Source: Deltaproteobacteria bacterium (GTDB lineage: Bacteria; Desulfobacterota; Syntrophia; Syntrophales; UBA2185). From it: a stretch of 11,452 nt of DNA. The stretch is from NCBI GenBank assembly GCA_026388495.1, contig JAPLJQ010000146.1, positions 1-11,452 of the forward strand. The letters run 5' to 3'. Shown in pieces: positions 1 to 6,728 of the stretch. The notes under the pieces were generated by a model, which was not told where the DNA came from, ran no database searches, and saw only the letters and a list, made by a program, of their open reading frames with translations. The translations under genes and the position numbers were made by a program. Each line of letters opens with the position of its first letter. Positions within the stretch are counted from its first letter, which is position 1.

Positions 1-766
1 AATGAGACATTTGCATATTATCAAGACTTATACCTGGCATAATAATTTGGTCAAATGCAGAAAACTTGGAATCTCGTAACGCAGGCTTAATATGTTTCTC
101 ACTCTTGTTGGCATGGTCGAGTGCTAATTGATAATCGCCAACGGCGCTATAGATCTGTGCTGCTTGCAAATCTCTACCGCATGATGTAGGATTAGCCTTA
201 CAATTATCAGCCTCATCGCCAAAACGCTTTGCAATTATTCTTGCTCTGTCTGGTTGATTCAATCTGGCATATGCTATGCCTAATAAATACTGATATCCAT
301 CAAAAGACCACCGTCCGCCAGGCACCTTATATTTAACCAAATAATCGATGCCTTTTTGTGCATCCACAATGGCCTCGTCGAATCTGCCCAACTCTAAATG
401 TGCCGTGGCACGTCCCATGTTTAATGAATCATTCAGGTCTCCCACCACTTGATTGTCGAGCTCAGGATATCTAATTTCATGTACACCTTGATCAATCTTT
501 TTTTGTATCGAATCAAAGCAAGCATATAGTTTGTTGTAATCTTTAAGCATGCCATAGTAATGGCATAACCATTGTAAGTCCCGCGGAGTCATCTTATCCG
601 GATCGCCATATTCATCTAAGAGTTGTTTTACTCCTTCTGAAGGCTTGCCTGCCAACATGCCCGCCATGCCCTTGGGCAGACTGACACATCCGGACAGCAA
701 CAAATGAAAACAAACTAAAATGACTATGATCAGTCGAACTATCAAAATATTACTTCTCTTTTCCAT
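1..766 (-). CDS. TPR-like lipoprotein, partial (C-terminus off the left edge)
   Basis: Reading leftwards from an ATG at 766 the frame stays open to the window edge (255 codons seen, no stop). A GAGGAG ribosome site at 773-778 lies 6 nt before the ATG and fixes the start. Residues 6-23 are hydrophobic and are followed by a lipobox, LLSGC, with Cys27 as the likely lipidated residue, so the protein should be a membrane-anchored lipoprotein. Helical-repeat segments resembling TPRs are visible at about 114-142 (motif RATAHLELGRFDEAIVDA), 157-184 (YQYLLGIAYARLNQPDRA) and 200-224 (AAQIYSAVGDYQLALDHA). TPRs usually mediate protein-protein contacts, and no catalytic domain is visible in the part present. 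Some TPR lipoproteins carry a C-terminal enzyme domain such as CHAT, and that end is outside the window. The coding call is firm; the function is unknown. Confidence 0.85.
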   Translation of the reverse strand, partial: MEKRSNILIVRLIIVILVCFHLLLSGCVSLPKGMAGMLAGKPSEGVKQLLDEYGDPDKMTPRDLQWLCHYYGMLKDYNKLYACFDSIQKKIDQGVHEIRYPELDNQVVGDLNDSLNMGRATAHLELGRFDEAIVDAQKGIDYLVKYKVPGGRWSFDGYQYLLGIAYARLNQPDRARIIAKRFGDEADNCKANPTSCGRDLQAAQIYSAVGDYQLALDHANKSEKHIKPALRDSKFSAFDQIIMPGISLDNMQMSH

Positions 767-810
767 TGTTGACTCCTCTTGTATGAAACATGATGAATAC
801 TTAAAAACAC

Positions 811-844
811 AAAACCCAGCACTCTTTTTGAGAAACGGGGTTTC
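811..844 (-). terminator. Terminator- or attenuator-like hairpin in the leader of the lipoprotein gene
   Basis: On the minus strand AAACCC (843-838) can pair with GGGTTT (817-812), and a small CTC/GAG stem sits inside the loop. A T-rich run (TTTTGTGTTTTT) follows. A competing perfect 5-bp hairpin, GAAAC-CCC-GTTTC, occupies 844-832. If transcription starts near 861 this structure lies within the leader and could attenuate expression. The outer stem is only 6 bp with a long loop, so the call is weak. Confidence 0.25.
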
Positions 845-867
845 AATAGTTCTCTCATGTCAACACC

Positions 868-897
868 CTTATAAAAAGGGTTCGTTTTTGTTGTTAA
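868..897 (-). promoter_or_regulatory. Candidate sigma70-type promoter for the TPR lipoprotein
   Basis: On the minus strand a TTAACA (-35-like, 897-892) is followed after 18 nt by TATAAG (-10-like, 873-868), each matching the consensus at five of six positions. Transcription would start near 861 and give a leader of about 95 nt before the ATG at 766. The -10 overlaps a small 6-bp hairpin (ACCCTT at 865-870 with AAGGGT at 876-881). This is pattern matching only. Confidence 0.35.
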
Positions 898-1130
898 CCG
901 ATTGACAATAGGTTATTCTTGGGTGTTTTTGTGGACTTATTGAGTTGAAAAGTCAAGAAAATATTTTATTGAGAACCATATGAAAGGGTGCGTATCTTTG
1001 AAAATCGCCACATGCTTTGTTACAGGAAGACACAAATACCCCCTTTATCCAGAAAAAGAGTGTTCAGGCTTTCGTATATTTCCACCCGCATTCAATAATC
1101 TGCGCCACTAATCCAGTCTATCCATTTGTA

Positions 1131-1192
1131 TAAAATAGGGACAGCGCCCATTTTTAAAGCCTCTGAAAAAAATGGGCGCTGTCCCTATTTTA
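1131..1192. repeat. Inverted pair of REP-like repeats (BIME-like), downstream of mtnA
   Basis: The left unit at 1132-1155 begins AAAATAGGGACAGCGCCC and ends ATTTTT. Its exact reverse complement occupies 1168-1191. Including the flanking T1131/A1192 this is a perfect 25-bp inverted repeat with a 12-nt spacer (1156-1167), able to form a long hairpin. The same 24-base unit occurs intact at 6667-6690, directly before a RAYT transposase gene, and with one mismatch at 9370-9393. REP sequences arranged as inverted pairs are typical substrates of RAYT enzymes. The pair begins 18 nt past the mtnA stop codon, so the hairpin could also end or stabilise the operon transcript; this role is inferred. Confidence 0.85.
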
Positions 1193-1210
1193 ACTCTCGC
1201 TTTTATGCCT

Positions 1211-2281
1211 CTATGCTTTGAAGAGTTCTTTAATGGCTGTTTTGAATGGCGGAGTCGCCACTCCGGCCTCGGTAATGATAGCGGTGATGAAAGGGCTGGG
1301 CGTTACATCAAAGGCAGGATTATAGACCAAAACGCCCTCCGGTGCCGTCTTTATGCCACGGAAAGAGGTGACCTCGTCACCATTCCTCTCCTCAATAGGA
1401 ATATCTTCCCCTGTCCTGATGTTCACATCAAAGGTAGATAACGGCGCCGCGATATAAAAAGGAATCTGGTGCGCTTTGGCAAGCACGGCAAGGGAATAGG
1501 TGCCGATCTTGTTGGCCGCATCCCCGTTGGCGGCGATGCGATCCGATCCGACGATGATCTTGCTGATTTTCCCCTGTTTCATCAGGAAACCCGCCATGTT
1601 ATCGGTAATCAGCGTGGCTGGAATGTTTTCCTTCATCAATTCCCAGGCCGTCAGCCGCGCCCCCTGGAGGACCGGTCTCGTTTCATCGACAAAGACATGA
1701 ATCCTTTTCCCCTCCTCAACGGCCGCCCGGATCACCCCCAGGGCGGTCCCGTATCCGGCCGTCGCCAGGGCGCCGGCATTGCAGTGGGTGAGAATATTAT
1801 CCCCGCTCTGAATCAGTGACCTGCCGTTGACACCTATTTTCCGGTTAACGGCAATATCCTCTTCACAGATGCGGACGGCCTCGTCAATAAGAGACTGTTT
1901 TATCCGCCCGGTATCATCAGGCCCGGATATCAGGGCAGCTTCAAAACACCGCTTCATCCGCTCAATGCCCCAGAAGAGATTCCGGGCCGTGGGTCGCGTC
2001 CGGGAGAATTGCGCGCAGATATCATCAAATGCCGTCTTGAATTCCTTCTGAGAAGCAGGGAAAAGATGAAGCGTACCGAGGGCGATCCCCATCGCCGCTG
2101 CAACCCCGATGGCCGGGGCGCCGCGGATCGTCAAATCTTTAATGGCTGTAACGACTTCCCGATAATCCCGGCAGACAAGATATGTTTCCTCAAGGGGCAG
2201 GGCATTCTGGTCAATCATGACCACGGCATTGTCTTCCCAGAAAATCGTTCGAATAAGGATTGGCATAGGCGGGGATTTCAC
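1211..2281 (-). CDS. mtnA: S-methyl-5-thioribose-1-phosphate isomerase (MtnA)
   Basis: This 356-residue protein of the eIF2B-related aldose-ketose isomerase family converts 5-methylthioribose-1-phosphate to methylthioribulose-1-phosphate in methionine salvage. Family motifs include RGAPAIGVAAAMG (53-65), LTHCNAGALATAGYGTALG (164-182), VDETRPVLQGARLTAWE (198-214), and VGSDRIAANGDAANKIGTY (244-262). The catalytic pair corresponds to Cys167 in THCNAG and Asp247 in GSDRIAANGD; their spacing of 80 matches Cys160/Asp240 of the Bacillus enzyme. Length is normal. The GTG start at 2281 overlaps the gatB stop as GTGA, which suggests translational coupling. An in-frame ATG at 2266 (MPILIRTIFW) fits typical MtnA N-termini about as well, and neither has a strong ribosome site. 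It is the last gene of the cluster, and no other salvage-pathway gene is in view. A related 5-deoxyribose-1-phosphate or MTA-shunt role cannot be excluded. Confidence 0.94.
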   Translation of the reverse strand: MKSPPMPILIRTIFWEDNAVVMIDQNALPLEETYLVCRDYREVVTAIKDLTIRGAPAIGVAAAMGIALGTLHLFPASQKEFKTAFDDICAQFSRTRPTARNLFWGIERMKRCFEAALISGPDDTGRIKQSLIDEAVRICEEDIAVNRKIGVNGRSLIQSGDNILTHCNAGALATAGYGTALGVIRAAVEEGKRIHVFVDETRPVLQGARLTAWELMKENIPATLITDNMAGFLMKQGKISKIIVGSDRIAANGDAANKIGTYSLAVLAKAHQIPFYIAAPLSTFDVNIRTGEDIPIEERNGDEVTSFRGIKTAPEGVLVYNPAFDVTPSPFITAIITEAGVATPPFKTAIKELFKA

Positions 2282-3714
2282 GATGATCCGGCAAGCATTT
2301 TCTTAAGGATTTCATTGACAAGGGTGGGATTTGCTTTGCCTTTTGTCGCCTTCATGACCTGACCCACAAAGAAGCCGAAGAGCTTCTCCTTACCCCCTCT
2401 GTATTGTTCAAGCTGGCCGGGATTGGCCGCAATAACCTCACCGATGGCCTTTCTCAGCGCCTCTTCGTCTGTGATCTGGACCAACCCTTTTTCTTCAATG
2501 ATCTGTTTCGGCCCTTTGCCCGTTTTGTACATGTCTTCGATGACGTCCTTGGCCATCTTCCCGCTGATGGCGCCGGCTTCAATGAGGAGAATCATCTCCG
2601 CCAGGGAACCGGGAAGGATGGGACAATCCCTGATATCCCGCTTTTCTTCGTTCAGGAACCGAAGGACATCCCCCATGACCCAGTTGCTTGCAACTTTCGG
2701 TTTTCCCGACAATCTCGCCACTTCTTCAAAGTAGTCGGCAATACCCCGGCTGGACGTCAATACCCCGGCATCATAGACGGGGATCTGATAATCTTTTAAA
2801 AATCGTTCCCGTTTCTCCAGAGGAAGCTCCGGAAGGCTCTTTTCAACCGCTTTGATCCATGTGTCGCCGATCACGATGGGAACAAGATCGGGATCGGGGA
2901 AATACCGGTAATCATGGGCTTCTTCCTTGCCCCGCATGGAATGGGTTACTCCCTGTGCATCATCCCACAACCGGGTTTCCTGAATGACGTCCTGACCGCC
3001 ATCGAGAATATACTGCTGCCGCTTGATCTCATATTCCAGGGCTCGCTGGACATTTCTGAAGGAATTCATGTTTTTCAGTTCCGCCCTCGTTCCGAAGGCT
3101 TCCTCGCCTCTGGGCCTGAGGGACACATTGGCATCGCACCGAAAACTCCCTTCTTCCATATTCCCGTCGCAGATTTCCAGATAGACGAGAATCTCATGGA
3201 TTCTCTTCAGATAAGCGGCAGCCTCCTCGGCGTTTCTCATGTCCGGCTCGCTGACGATCTCGATCAATGGCACGCCCGTCCGGTTCAGATCCACATAACT
3301 CGATGGATTATGTTCATCGTGCAACAGTTTCCCCGCATCTTCCTCCATATGAATCCGTGTAATGCCGATGCGTTTTTTGCCCCCGTTAATCTCAATTTCC
3401 ACATATCCGTGTTCAGCAAGTGGATAGGCGTACTGGGATATCTGATAGCCCTTGGGCAGGTCGGGATAAAAATAGTTTTTCCTGGCAAAGTTGCAGGCAT
3501 CATTGATGCTGCAATGGGTTGCCAGAGACATCTTCATTGCGTATTCAACGACTTTCTTGTTTAAAACAGGCAAAACGCCGGGCATGCCTATACAGATGGG
3601 ACAGGTATGGCTGTTGGGTTCCGCCCCAAACTTTGTCGAACAGGTGCAGAATATTTTCGCGTCCGTAAGGAGCTGGGCATGGACCTCAAGCCCGATGACC
3701 GGTTCGTATTCCAT
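2278..3714 (-). CDS. gatB: Asp-tRNA(Asn)/Glu-tRNA(Gln) amidotransferase subunit B
   Basis: GatB binds the mischarged tRNA, activates Glu-tRNA(Gln) or Asp-tRNA(Asn) with ATP and transfers ammonia delivered from GatA. The 478 residues match the usual GatB length. Visible family features are the N-terminal EPVIGLEVHAQL, the zinc-type cysteines C23, C25, C38 and C41 (FCTCS ... CPIC), HMEEDAGK (122-129), VDLNRTGVPLIEIVSEPDMR (141-160), and the MRGKEEAHDYRYFPDPDL block (260-277). The helical YqeY-like tail domain, which contacts the tRNA, covers roughly 328-476. The ATG at 3714 shares one base with the gatA stop (TAATG), and an AAAGGAG lies about 11 nt before it, so translation is probably coupled to gatA. 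The TGA stop overlaps the GTG of mtnA by four bases. Confidence 0.97.
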   Translation of the reverse strand: MEYEPVIGLEVHAQLLTDAKIFCTCSTKFGAEPNSHTCPICIGMPGVLPVLNKKVVEYAMKMSLATHCSINDACNFARKNYFYPDLPKGYQISQYAYPLAEHGYVEIEINGGKKRIGITRIHMEEDAGKLLHDEHNPSSYVDLNRTGVPLIEIVSEPDMRNAEEAAAYLKRIHEILVYLEICDGNMEEGSFRCDANVSLRPRGEEAFGTRAELKNMNSFRNVQRALEYEIKRQQYILDGGQDVIQETRLWDDAQGVTHSMRGKEEAHDYRYFPDPDLVPIVIGDTWIKAVEKSLPELPLEKRERFLKDYQIPVYDAGVLTSSRGIADYFEEVARLSGKPKVASNWVMGDVLRFLNEEKRDIRDCPILPGSLAEMILLIEAGAISGKMAKDVIEDMYKTGKGPKQIIEEKGLVQITDEEALRKAIGEVIAANPGQLEQYRGGKEKLFGFFVGQVMKATKGKANPTLVNEILKKMLAGSS

Positions 3715-5171
3715 TAAAGATTGGGTCTCCTTTTTTCAAAATTCGCGCTTTTTTCGTAGGCTGAAGCTATTTGGATCAACTTCCCTTCTTCAAAATGCCC
3801 CGCCAGAAACTGAACCCCCACGGGAAGCCCCGCCGCGGTAAAGCCGCAGGGAACCGATATTCCCGGAATTCCCGCCAGGTTGGTGGATATGGTAAATATA
3901 TCGGAAAGATACATCTGGAGCGGATCGTTCGTTTTTTCCCCGATTTTAAACGCCGGCGTCGGGGTTGTGGGGGTAAGGATCACGTCACACTGCTTGAAGG
4001 CCTCCTCAAAATCCCGTTTGATAAGCGCCCTTACCTGGGAAGCCTTTTTATAGTAGGCGTCATAATACCCGGAAGATAAGGCGTATGTTCCTATCATGAT
4101 CCGTCTTTTCACCTCGGCACCGAAGCCCTCCGAACGGGTTTTCTTATACATCTCCAGAAGATCACTGCCATCGTGGGAACGAAATCCGTATTTCACACCG
4201 TCATAGCGCGCCAGATTGGAGCTCGCCTCCGCAGGGGCGATGATGTAATACACGGCCAGGCAATACTTCGTATGGGGCAGGGAGATTTCCACACATCTCG
4301 CCCCGAGGCCTTCGACAACCTTTATGGCGTCTTGTATGGCCTTCATCACCTCCGGATCAATTCCTTCGATGAAGTACTCCCTGGGAATACCCACCGTCCA
4401 CCCCTCGATTCCCCGGGAAAGATGTTCACGATAATCCGGGACATCCATGGGAACCGACGTTGATTCCTTCGGATCATACCCGGCAAGGACGCCCATCATG
4501 ATGGCGCAGTCTTCCACATCTTTGGTAAAAGGACCGATCTGGTCCAGTGACGAGGCAAAGGCAATGAGGCCGAAACGGGACACCCGCCCGTAAGTGGGCT
4601 TCAAACCGACAACGCCGCACAGGGCGGCGGGCTGCCTGATGGAGCCCCCCGTATCGGAGCCGATGGAGGCAATACATTCATCGGCAGCCACAGAAGCCGC
4701 GGAACCGCCGCTGGATCCACCCGGTATCCGTTCGAGGTCCCAGGGATTTCTGGTAATGCCAAAACATGAGGTCTCCGTGGATGACCCCATGGCGAACTCG
4801 TCCATATTGGTTTTACCTACGAATACGGCGCCCGCTTCTTTTAATTTCTCCACCACCGTGGCATCATAGGGGGGAATATAATTGTAAAGAATACGGGACC
4901 CGCACGTCGTCGGGAACCCCCGGGTGCAGAGAATATCCTTGAGGGCAACGGGAATACCCGTCAGCGTTTTGATGTCGCCCGCCTTGATATCTGCATCGGC
5001 CCTGGACGCTCCGGAAAGAGCCTCATCCCGCATGACGGTAATAAAGGCATGGACATCCTTTTCAACGGCATCGATGCGTGAAAAGACATCCCGCACAATA
5101 TCTGTTGAGGAAACGTCTCCCGCCCTGATTTTTTTCTGCAATTCATGTATGGTTAATCGGTTGAGATCCAT
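3714..5171 (-). CDS. gatA: Asp-tRNA(Asn)/Glu-tRNA(Gln) amidotransferase subunit A (amidase)
   Basis: GatA is the glutaminase subunit of GatCAB. It hydrolyses glutamine or asparagine and channels ammonia to GatB. The 485-residue protein carries the amidase signature with the Ser-cisSer-Lys triad: Lys78 in GIPVALKDI, Ser153 in PGGSSGGSAAS, and the nucleophile Ser177 in SDTGGSIRQP. These align with K79/S154/S178 of Staphylococcus GatA. Other family blocks are GKTNMDEFAMGSS (119-131) and VGLKPTYGRVSRFGL. Length is typical. The ATG at 5171 comes one base after the gatC TGA, with a GAGG about 8 nt upstream, so the three subunits are expected to be translated together in near-equal amounts. The coding sequence is GC-rich where sampled (41 of 60 bases at 4681-4740). 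Confidence 0.97.
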   Translation of the reverse strand: MDLNRLTIHELQKKIRAGDVSSTDIVRDVFSRIDAVEKDVHAFITVMRDEALSGASRADADIKAGDIKTLTGIPVALKDILCTRGFPTTCGSRILYNYIPPYDATVVEKLKEAGAVFVGKTNMDEFAMGSSTETSCFGITRNPWDLERIPGGSSGGSAASVAADECIASIGSDTGGSIRQPAALCGVVGLKPTYGRVSRFGLIAFASSLDQIGPFTKDVEDCAIMMGVLAGYDPKESTSVPMDVPDYREHLSRGIEGWTVGIPREYFIEGIDPEVMKAIQDAIKVVEGLGARCVEISLPHTKYCLAVYYIIAPAEASSNLARYDGVKYGFRSHDGSDLLEMYKKTRSEGFGAEVKRRIMIGTYALSSGYYDAYYKKASQVRALIKRDFEEAFKQCDVILTPTTPTPAFKIGEKTNDPLQMYLSDIFTISTNLAGIPGISVPCGFTAAGLPVGVQFLAGHFEEGKLIQIASAYEKSANFEKRRPNL

Positions 5172-5172
5172 A

Positions 5173-5463
5173 TCATGCCTCTATGACCCTGGGAACCCTG
5201 AAAAAGGGACCCTTGGCATCAGGGGCATTGGCCAGGGAGGATTTCTGACCGAGCGATTCCCCGACGCGATCATCCCTGAACGCATTGTTCAAGGCAATGG
5301 CATGGCTCATCGGTTCGACACCCGTGGTATCTATCTTGTTTAACATATCTATGTACATCAAAATATCATTAAGCTGCGATGTGAATGTCTCTTTTTCCTC
5401 TTCGCCAAAATCAAGCCTCGCCAGGTGAGCCACATGCTCCACCTCAACTTTTGTAATCTTCAA
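5173..5463 (-). CDS. gatC: Asp-tRNA(Asn)/Glu-tRNA(Gln) amidotransferase subunit C
   Basis: This small 96-residue subunit wraps around the GatA-GatB interface and stabilises the complex. The N-terminal pattern MKITKVEVEHVAHLARL and the later QLNDILMYIDMLNKIDTTGVEP and FRVPRVIE are characteristic of GatC. The frame starts at a TTG codon (5463-5461). The start is supported by a clear AAGGAG ribosome site (5475-5470) exactly 6 nt away and by the N-terminal sequence matching the family without extension. gatC leads gatA by a 1-nt gap. It lies 64 nt after the stop of the deacetylase-family gene. That gap could hold a weak promoter (TTGAAA, then GAGAAT after 16 nt), but read-through from upstream seems equally likely. 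Confidence 0.95.
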   Translation of the reverse strand: MKITKVEVEHVAHLARLDFGEEEKETFTSQLNDILMYIDMLNKIDTTGVEPMSHAIALNNAFRDDRVGESLGQKSSLANAPDAKGPFFRVPRVIEA

Positions 5464-5469
5464 TCCGGT

Positions 5470-5475
5470 CTCCTT
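5470..5475 (-). promoter_or_regulatory. Shine-Dalgarno site deciding the TTG start of gatC
   Basis: AAGGAG on the minus strand sits 6 nt upstream of a TTG codon. No in-frame ATG lies near the conserved N-terminus. This site is the main reason to accept TTG as the initiator. Confidence 0.8.
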
Positions 5476-5527
5476 GTAAGAACAAAATGAATTCTCTAAA
5501 AATTACCAGTGCTTTCAAAAATTTATC

Positions 5528-6586
5528 TCAACAAAACACCCGCCAGACAGGTTCTATCTGATCAATGACCCGCTTGATCACCGGATCTATCCGGCTGTCG
5601 GCCTCTTTATCCAACTGTGCAAGCGTATCCTCGGATACATGGGTATCGTCCCGCATCTCATTAAGCATCGCTTTGATAGAATCAGCCAGGCCCGTAAGAT
5701 GGTAGCCCCCTTCAAGGGTCACAACCAGTTTCCCGCCACAGCACTCATCGGCAATATCCATAAGGATGCGGGTCAAAAAGGAAAACCCCTCGGGGGTCAC
5801 TTTCATCCCGCCGAGGGGATCTCTGGAATAAGGATCAAGTCCCGCCGAGAGCAATACAATATCCGGCTTGAACTTGATGGATACGGGATACAGAATTTTT
5901 CTGAAAATCTTCACATACTGGGCATTGTCGGTACCGGATCTCAGCGGAACATTAATCGTATACCCCAGTCCCTTTCCCCTGCCGATCTCTTCCAGACTGC
6001 CCGTCCCCGGATAATACGGATACTGGTGCGTGGAGAAATACAAAACCCGCCGGTCGTCATAAAACTGTTCCTGGGTTCCATTCCCGTGATGCAGATCCCA
6101 ATCAACAATCAGGACTCTATCCATCCCGTGTTTCGATATGGCATACATGGCGCCTATGGCAACATTGTTAAAAAGACAGAAACCCGCAGCGTTCCCTACC
6201 CCTGCGTGATGTCCGGGAGGCCTGACAAGGGCAAAGGCATTGTCAACGTCGCCTGAAACCACACGGTCTATTGCGCAAAAAAGCCCGCCAACCGCAAGCT
6301 TGGCGACGTTATAAGATTCCGGGGTTGCGGCGGTATCAGGATCGAGAGGAACGAATGATTCTCCTTCGGTACTGGCAACCAGTTCAATATATGGCAAAGA
6401 ATGAATCATGCCTATCTCTTCGTGGCTGGCATACCGGGGTTCAATCTCGATAAATTTCCCCGCCATATCAGGAGCTTCCAACATCGCATAGGTTGCTCCC
6501 AGCCTCTTGGGCGACTCCGGATGACCGAACCCGGCGTCATGTTTGAGGTACCTCTGATCCTTCACAATACCCGTTTTTCGAGACAT
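5528..6586 (-). CDS. Histone deacetylase / acetylpolyamine amidohydrolase family zinc hydrolase
   Basis: The 352-residue protein belongs to the arginase-deacetylase fold family that includes class II HDACs, acetoin-utilisation AcuC-like proteins and acetylpolyamine amidohydrolases. Motifs: GHPESPKRL near the N-terminus (21-29); RPPGHHAG with the catalytic His pair H126/H127; DWDLHHGNGTQ with zinc ligands Asp164 and His166; SAGLDPYSRDPLGG with zinc ligand Asp251; and LEGGYHLTG with the transition-state Tyr295. All catalytic residues are present, so an active deacylase is expected, probably cytoplasmic as no signal peptide is seen. A short C-terminal tail beyond residue 320 is not diagnostic. 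The ATG at 6586 has a GGAAGG ribosome site (6598-6593) 6 nt upstream. Being first in the leftward cluster it may share a transcript with gatCAB-mtnA. The substrate (protein lysine, polyamine or other acyl amide) cannot be told from sequence. Confidence 0.93.
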   Translation of the reverse strand: MSRKTGIVKDQRYLKHDAGFGHPESPKRLGATYAMLEAPDMAGKFIEIEPRYASHEEIGMIHSLPYIELVASTEGESFVPLDPDTAATPESYNVAKLAVGGLFCAIDRVVSGDVDNAFALVRPPGHHAGVGNAAGFCLFNNVAIGAMYAISKHGMDRVLIVDWDLHHGNGTQEQFYDDRRVLYFSTHQYPYYPGTGSLEEIGRGKGLGYTINVPLRSGTDNAQYVKIFRKILYPVSIKFKPDIVLLSAGLDPYSRDPLGGMKVTPEGFSFLTRILMDIADECCGGKLVVTLEGGYHLTGLADSIKAMLNEMRDDTHVSEDTLAQLDKEADSRIDPVIKRVIDQIEPVWRVFC

Positions 6587-6666
6587 CAGACACCTTCCAT
6601 TCGTTGCGTGTTCGCTTCCGACAGGATCAAACGTCTAACACAAAAGCCCCTGGAACGCAAAAGTAA

Positions 6667-6690
6667 AAAATAGGGACAGCGCCCATTTTT
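6667..6690 (+). repeat. REP-like repeat, single copy before the RAYT gene
   Basis: This is an exact 24-base copy of the unit found at 1132-1155 (begins AAAATAGGGACAGCGCCC, ends ATTTTT). Within it GGG and CCC can form a short imperfect hairpin. It ends 38 nt before the transposase ATG, the usual position for the repeat recognised by a RAYT. The copy at 9370-9393 is in the opposite orientation, so the two face each other across the transposase and helicase genes. Confidence 0.85.
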
Positions 6691-6692
6691 CG

Positions 6693-6722
6693 TTGACAAA
6701 CAGATTCATCAACGATAAGAAT
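6693..6722 (+). promoter_or_regulatory. Candidate promoter of the RAYT gene
   Basis: A perfect -35 hexamer TTGACA (6693-6698) begins 2 nt after the repeat. After 18 nt comes AAGAAT (6717-6722), four of six matches to a -10. The predicted start of transcription would fall at or next to the ATG at 6729. That agrees with the absence of any Shine-Dalgarno sequence before this ATG and would give a leaderless or near-leaderless mRNA. A 6-bp inverted repeat (CGTTGA 6691-6696, TCAACG 6709-6714) overlaps the site. The -10 is poor, so confidence is modest. Confidence 0.35.
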
Positions 6723-6728
6723 ACCTCC

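Larger units (their letters stand above)
781..1130. other. Intergenic stretch without a recognisable gene
   Basis: Apart from the leader elements described at 811-897, I see no credible coding frame, tRNA or repeat here. Short open frames lack ribosome sites and resemble nothing I recognise. The stretch is AT-rich in its left half. It separates the 5' end of the lipoprotein gene from the downstream end of the mtnA operon. Confidence 0.6.

Noticed and set aside
858..863. TTGACA on the minus strand as a second -35 for the lipoprotein gene
   Set aside because: No acceptable -10 lies 15-19 nt downstream; the bases there are CCCCGT.
1131..1192. Reading the inverted repeats as the terminal repeats of an insertion sequence
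   Set aside because: The spacer is only 12 nt and the same unit occurs singly elsewhere beside a RAYT, so a REP pair is the better explanation.
1172..1441. 89-codon open frame starting inside the repeat pair
   Set aside because: It starts within the repeat and runs antisense through mtnA, with no ribosome site.
2914..3564. 216-codon open frame on the plus strand
   Set aside because: It is antisense to gatB, has no ribosome site and no family resemblance. It is a frame shadow of the strongly supported gatB.
5639..6256. 205-codon open frame on the plus strand
   Set aside because: It lies antisense to the deacetylase gene, whose catalytic motifs are complete; the plus-strand translation shows no recognisable domain.
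6693..6728. N-terminal extension of the RAYT from a TTG start
   Set aside because: The added 12 residues are not part of the RAYT family, and the MPR... start at 6729 matches it directly; the TTG is more likely part of a -35 element.
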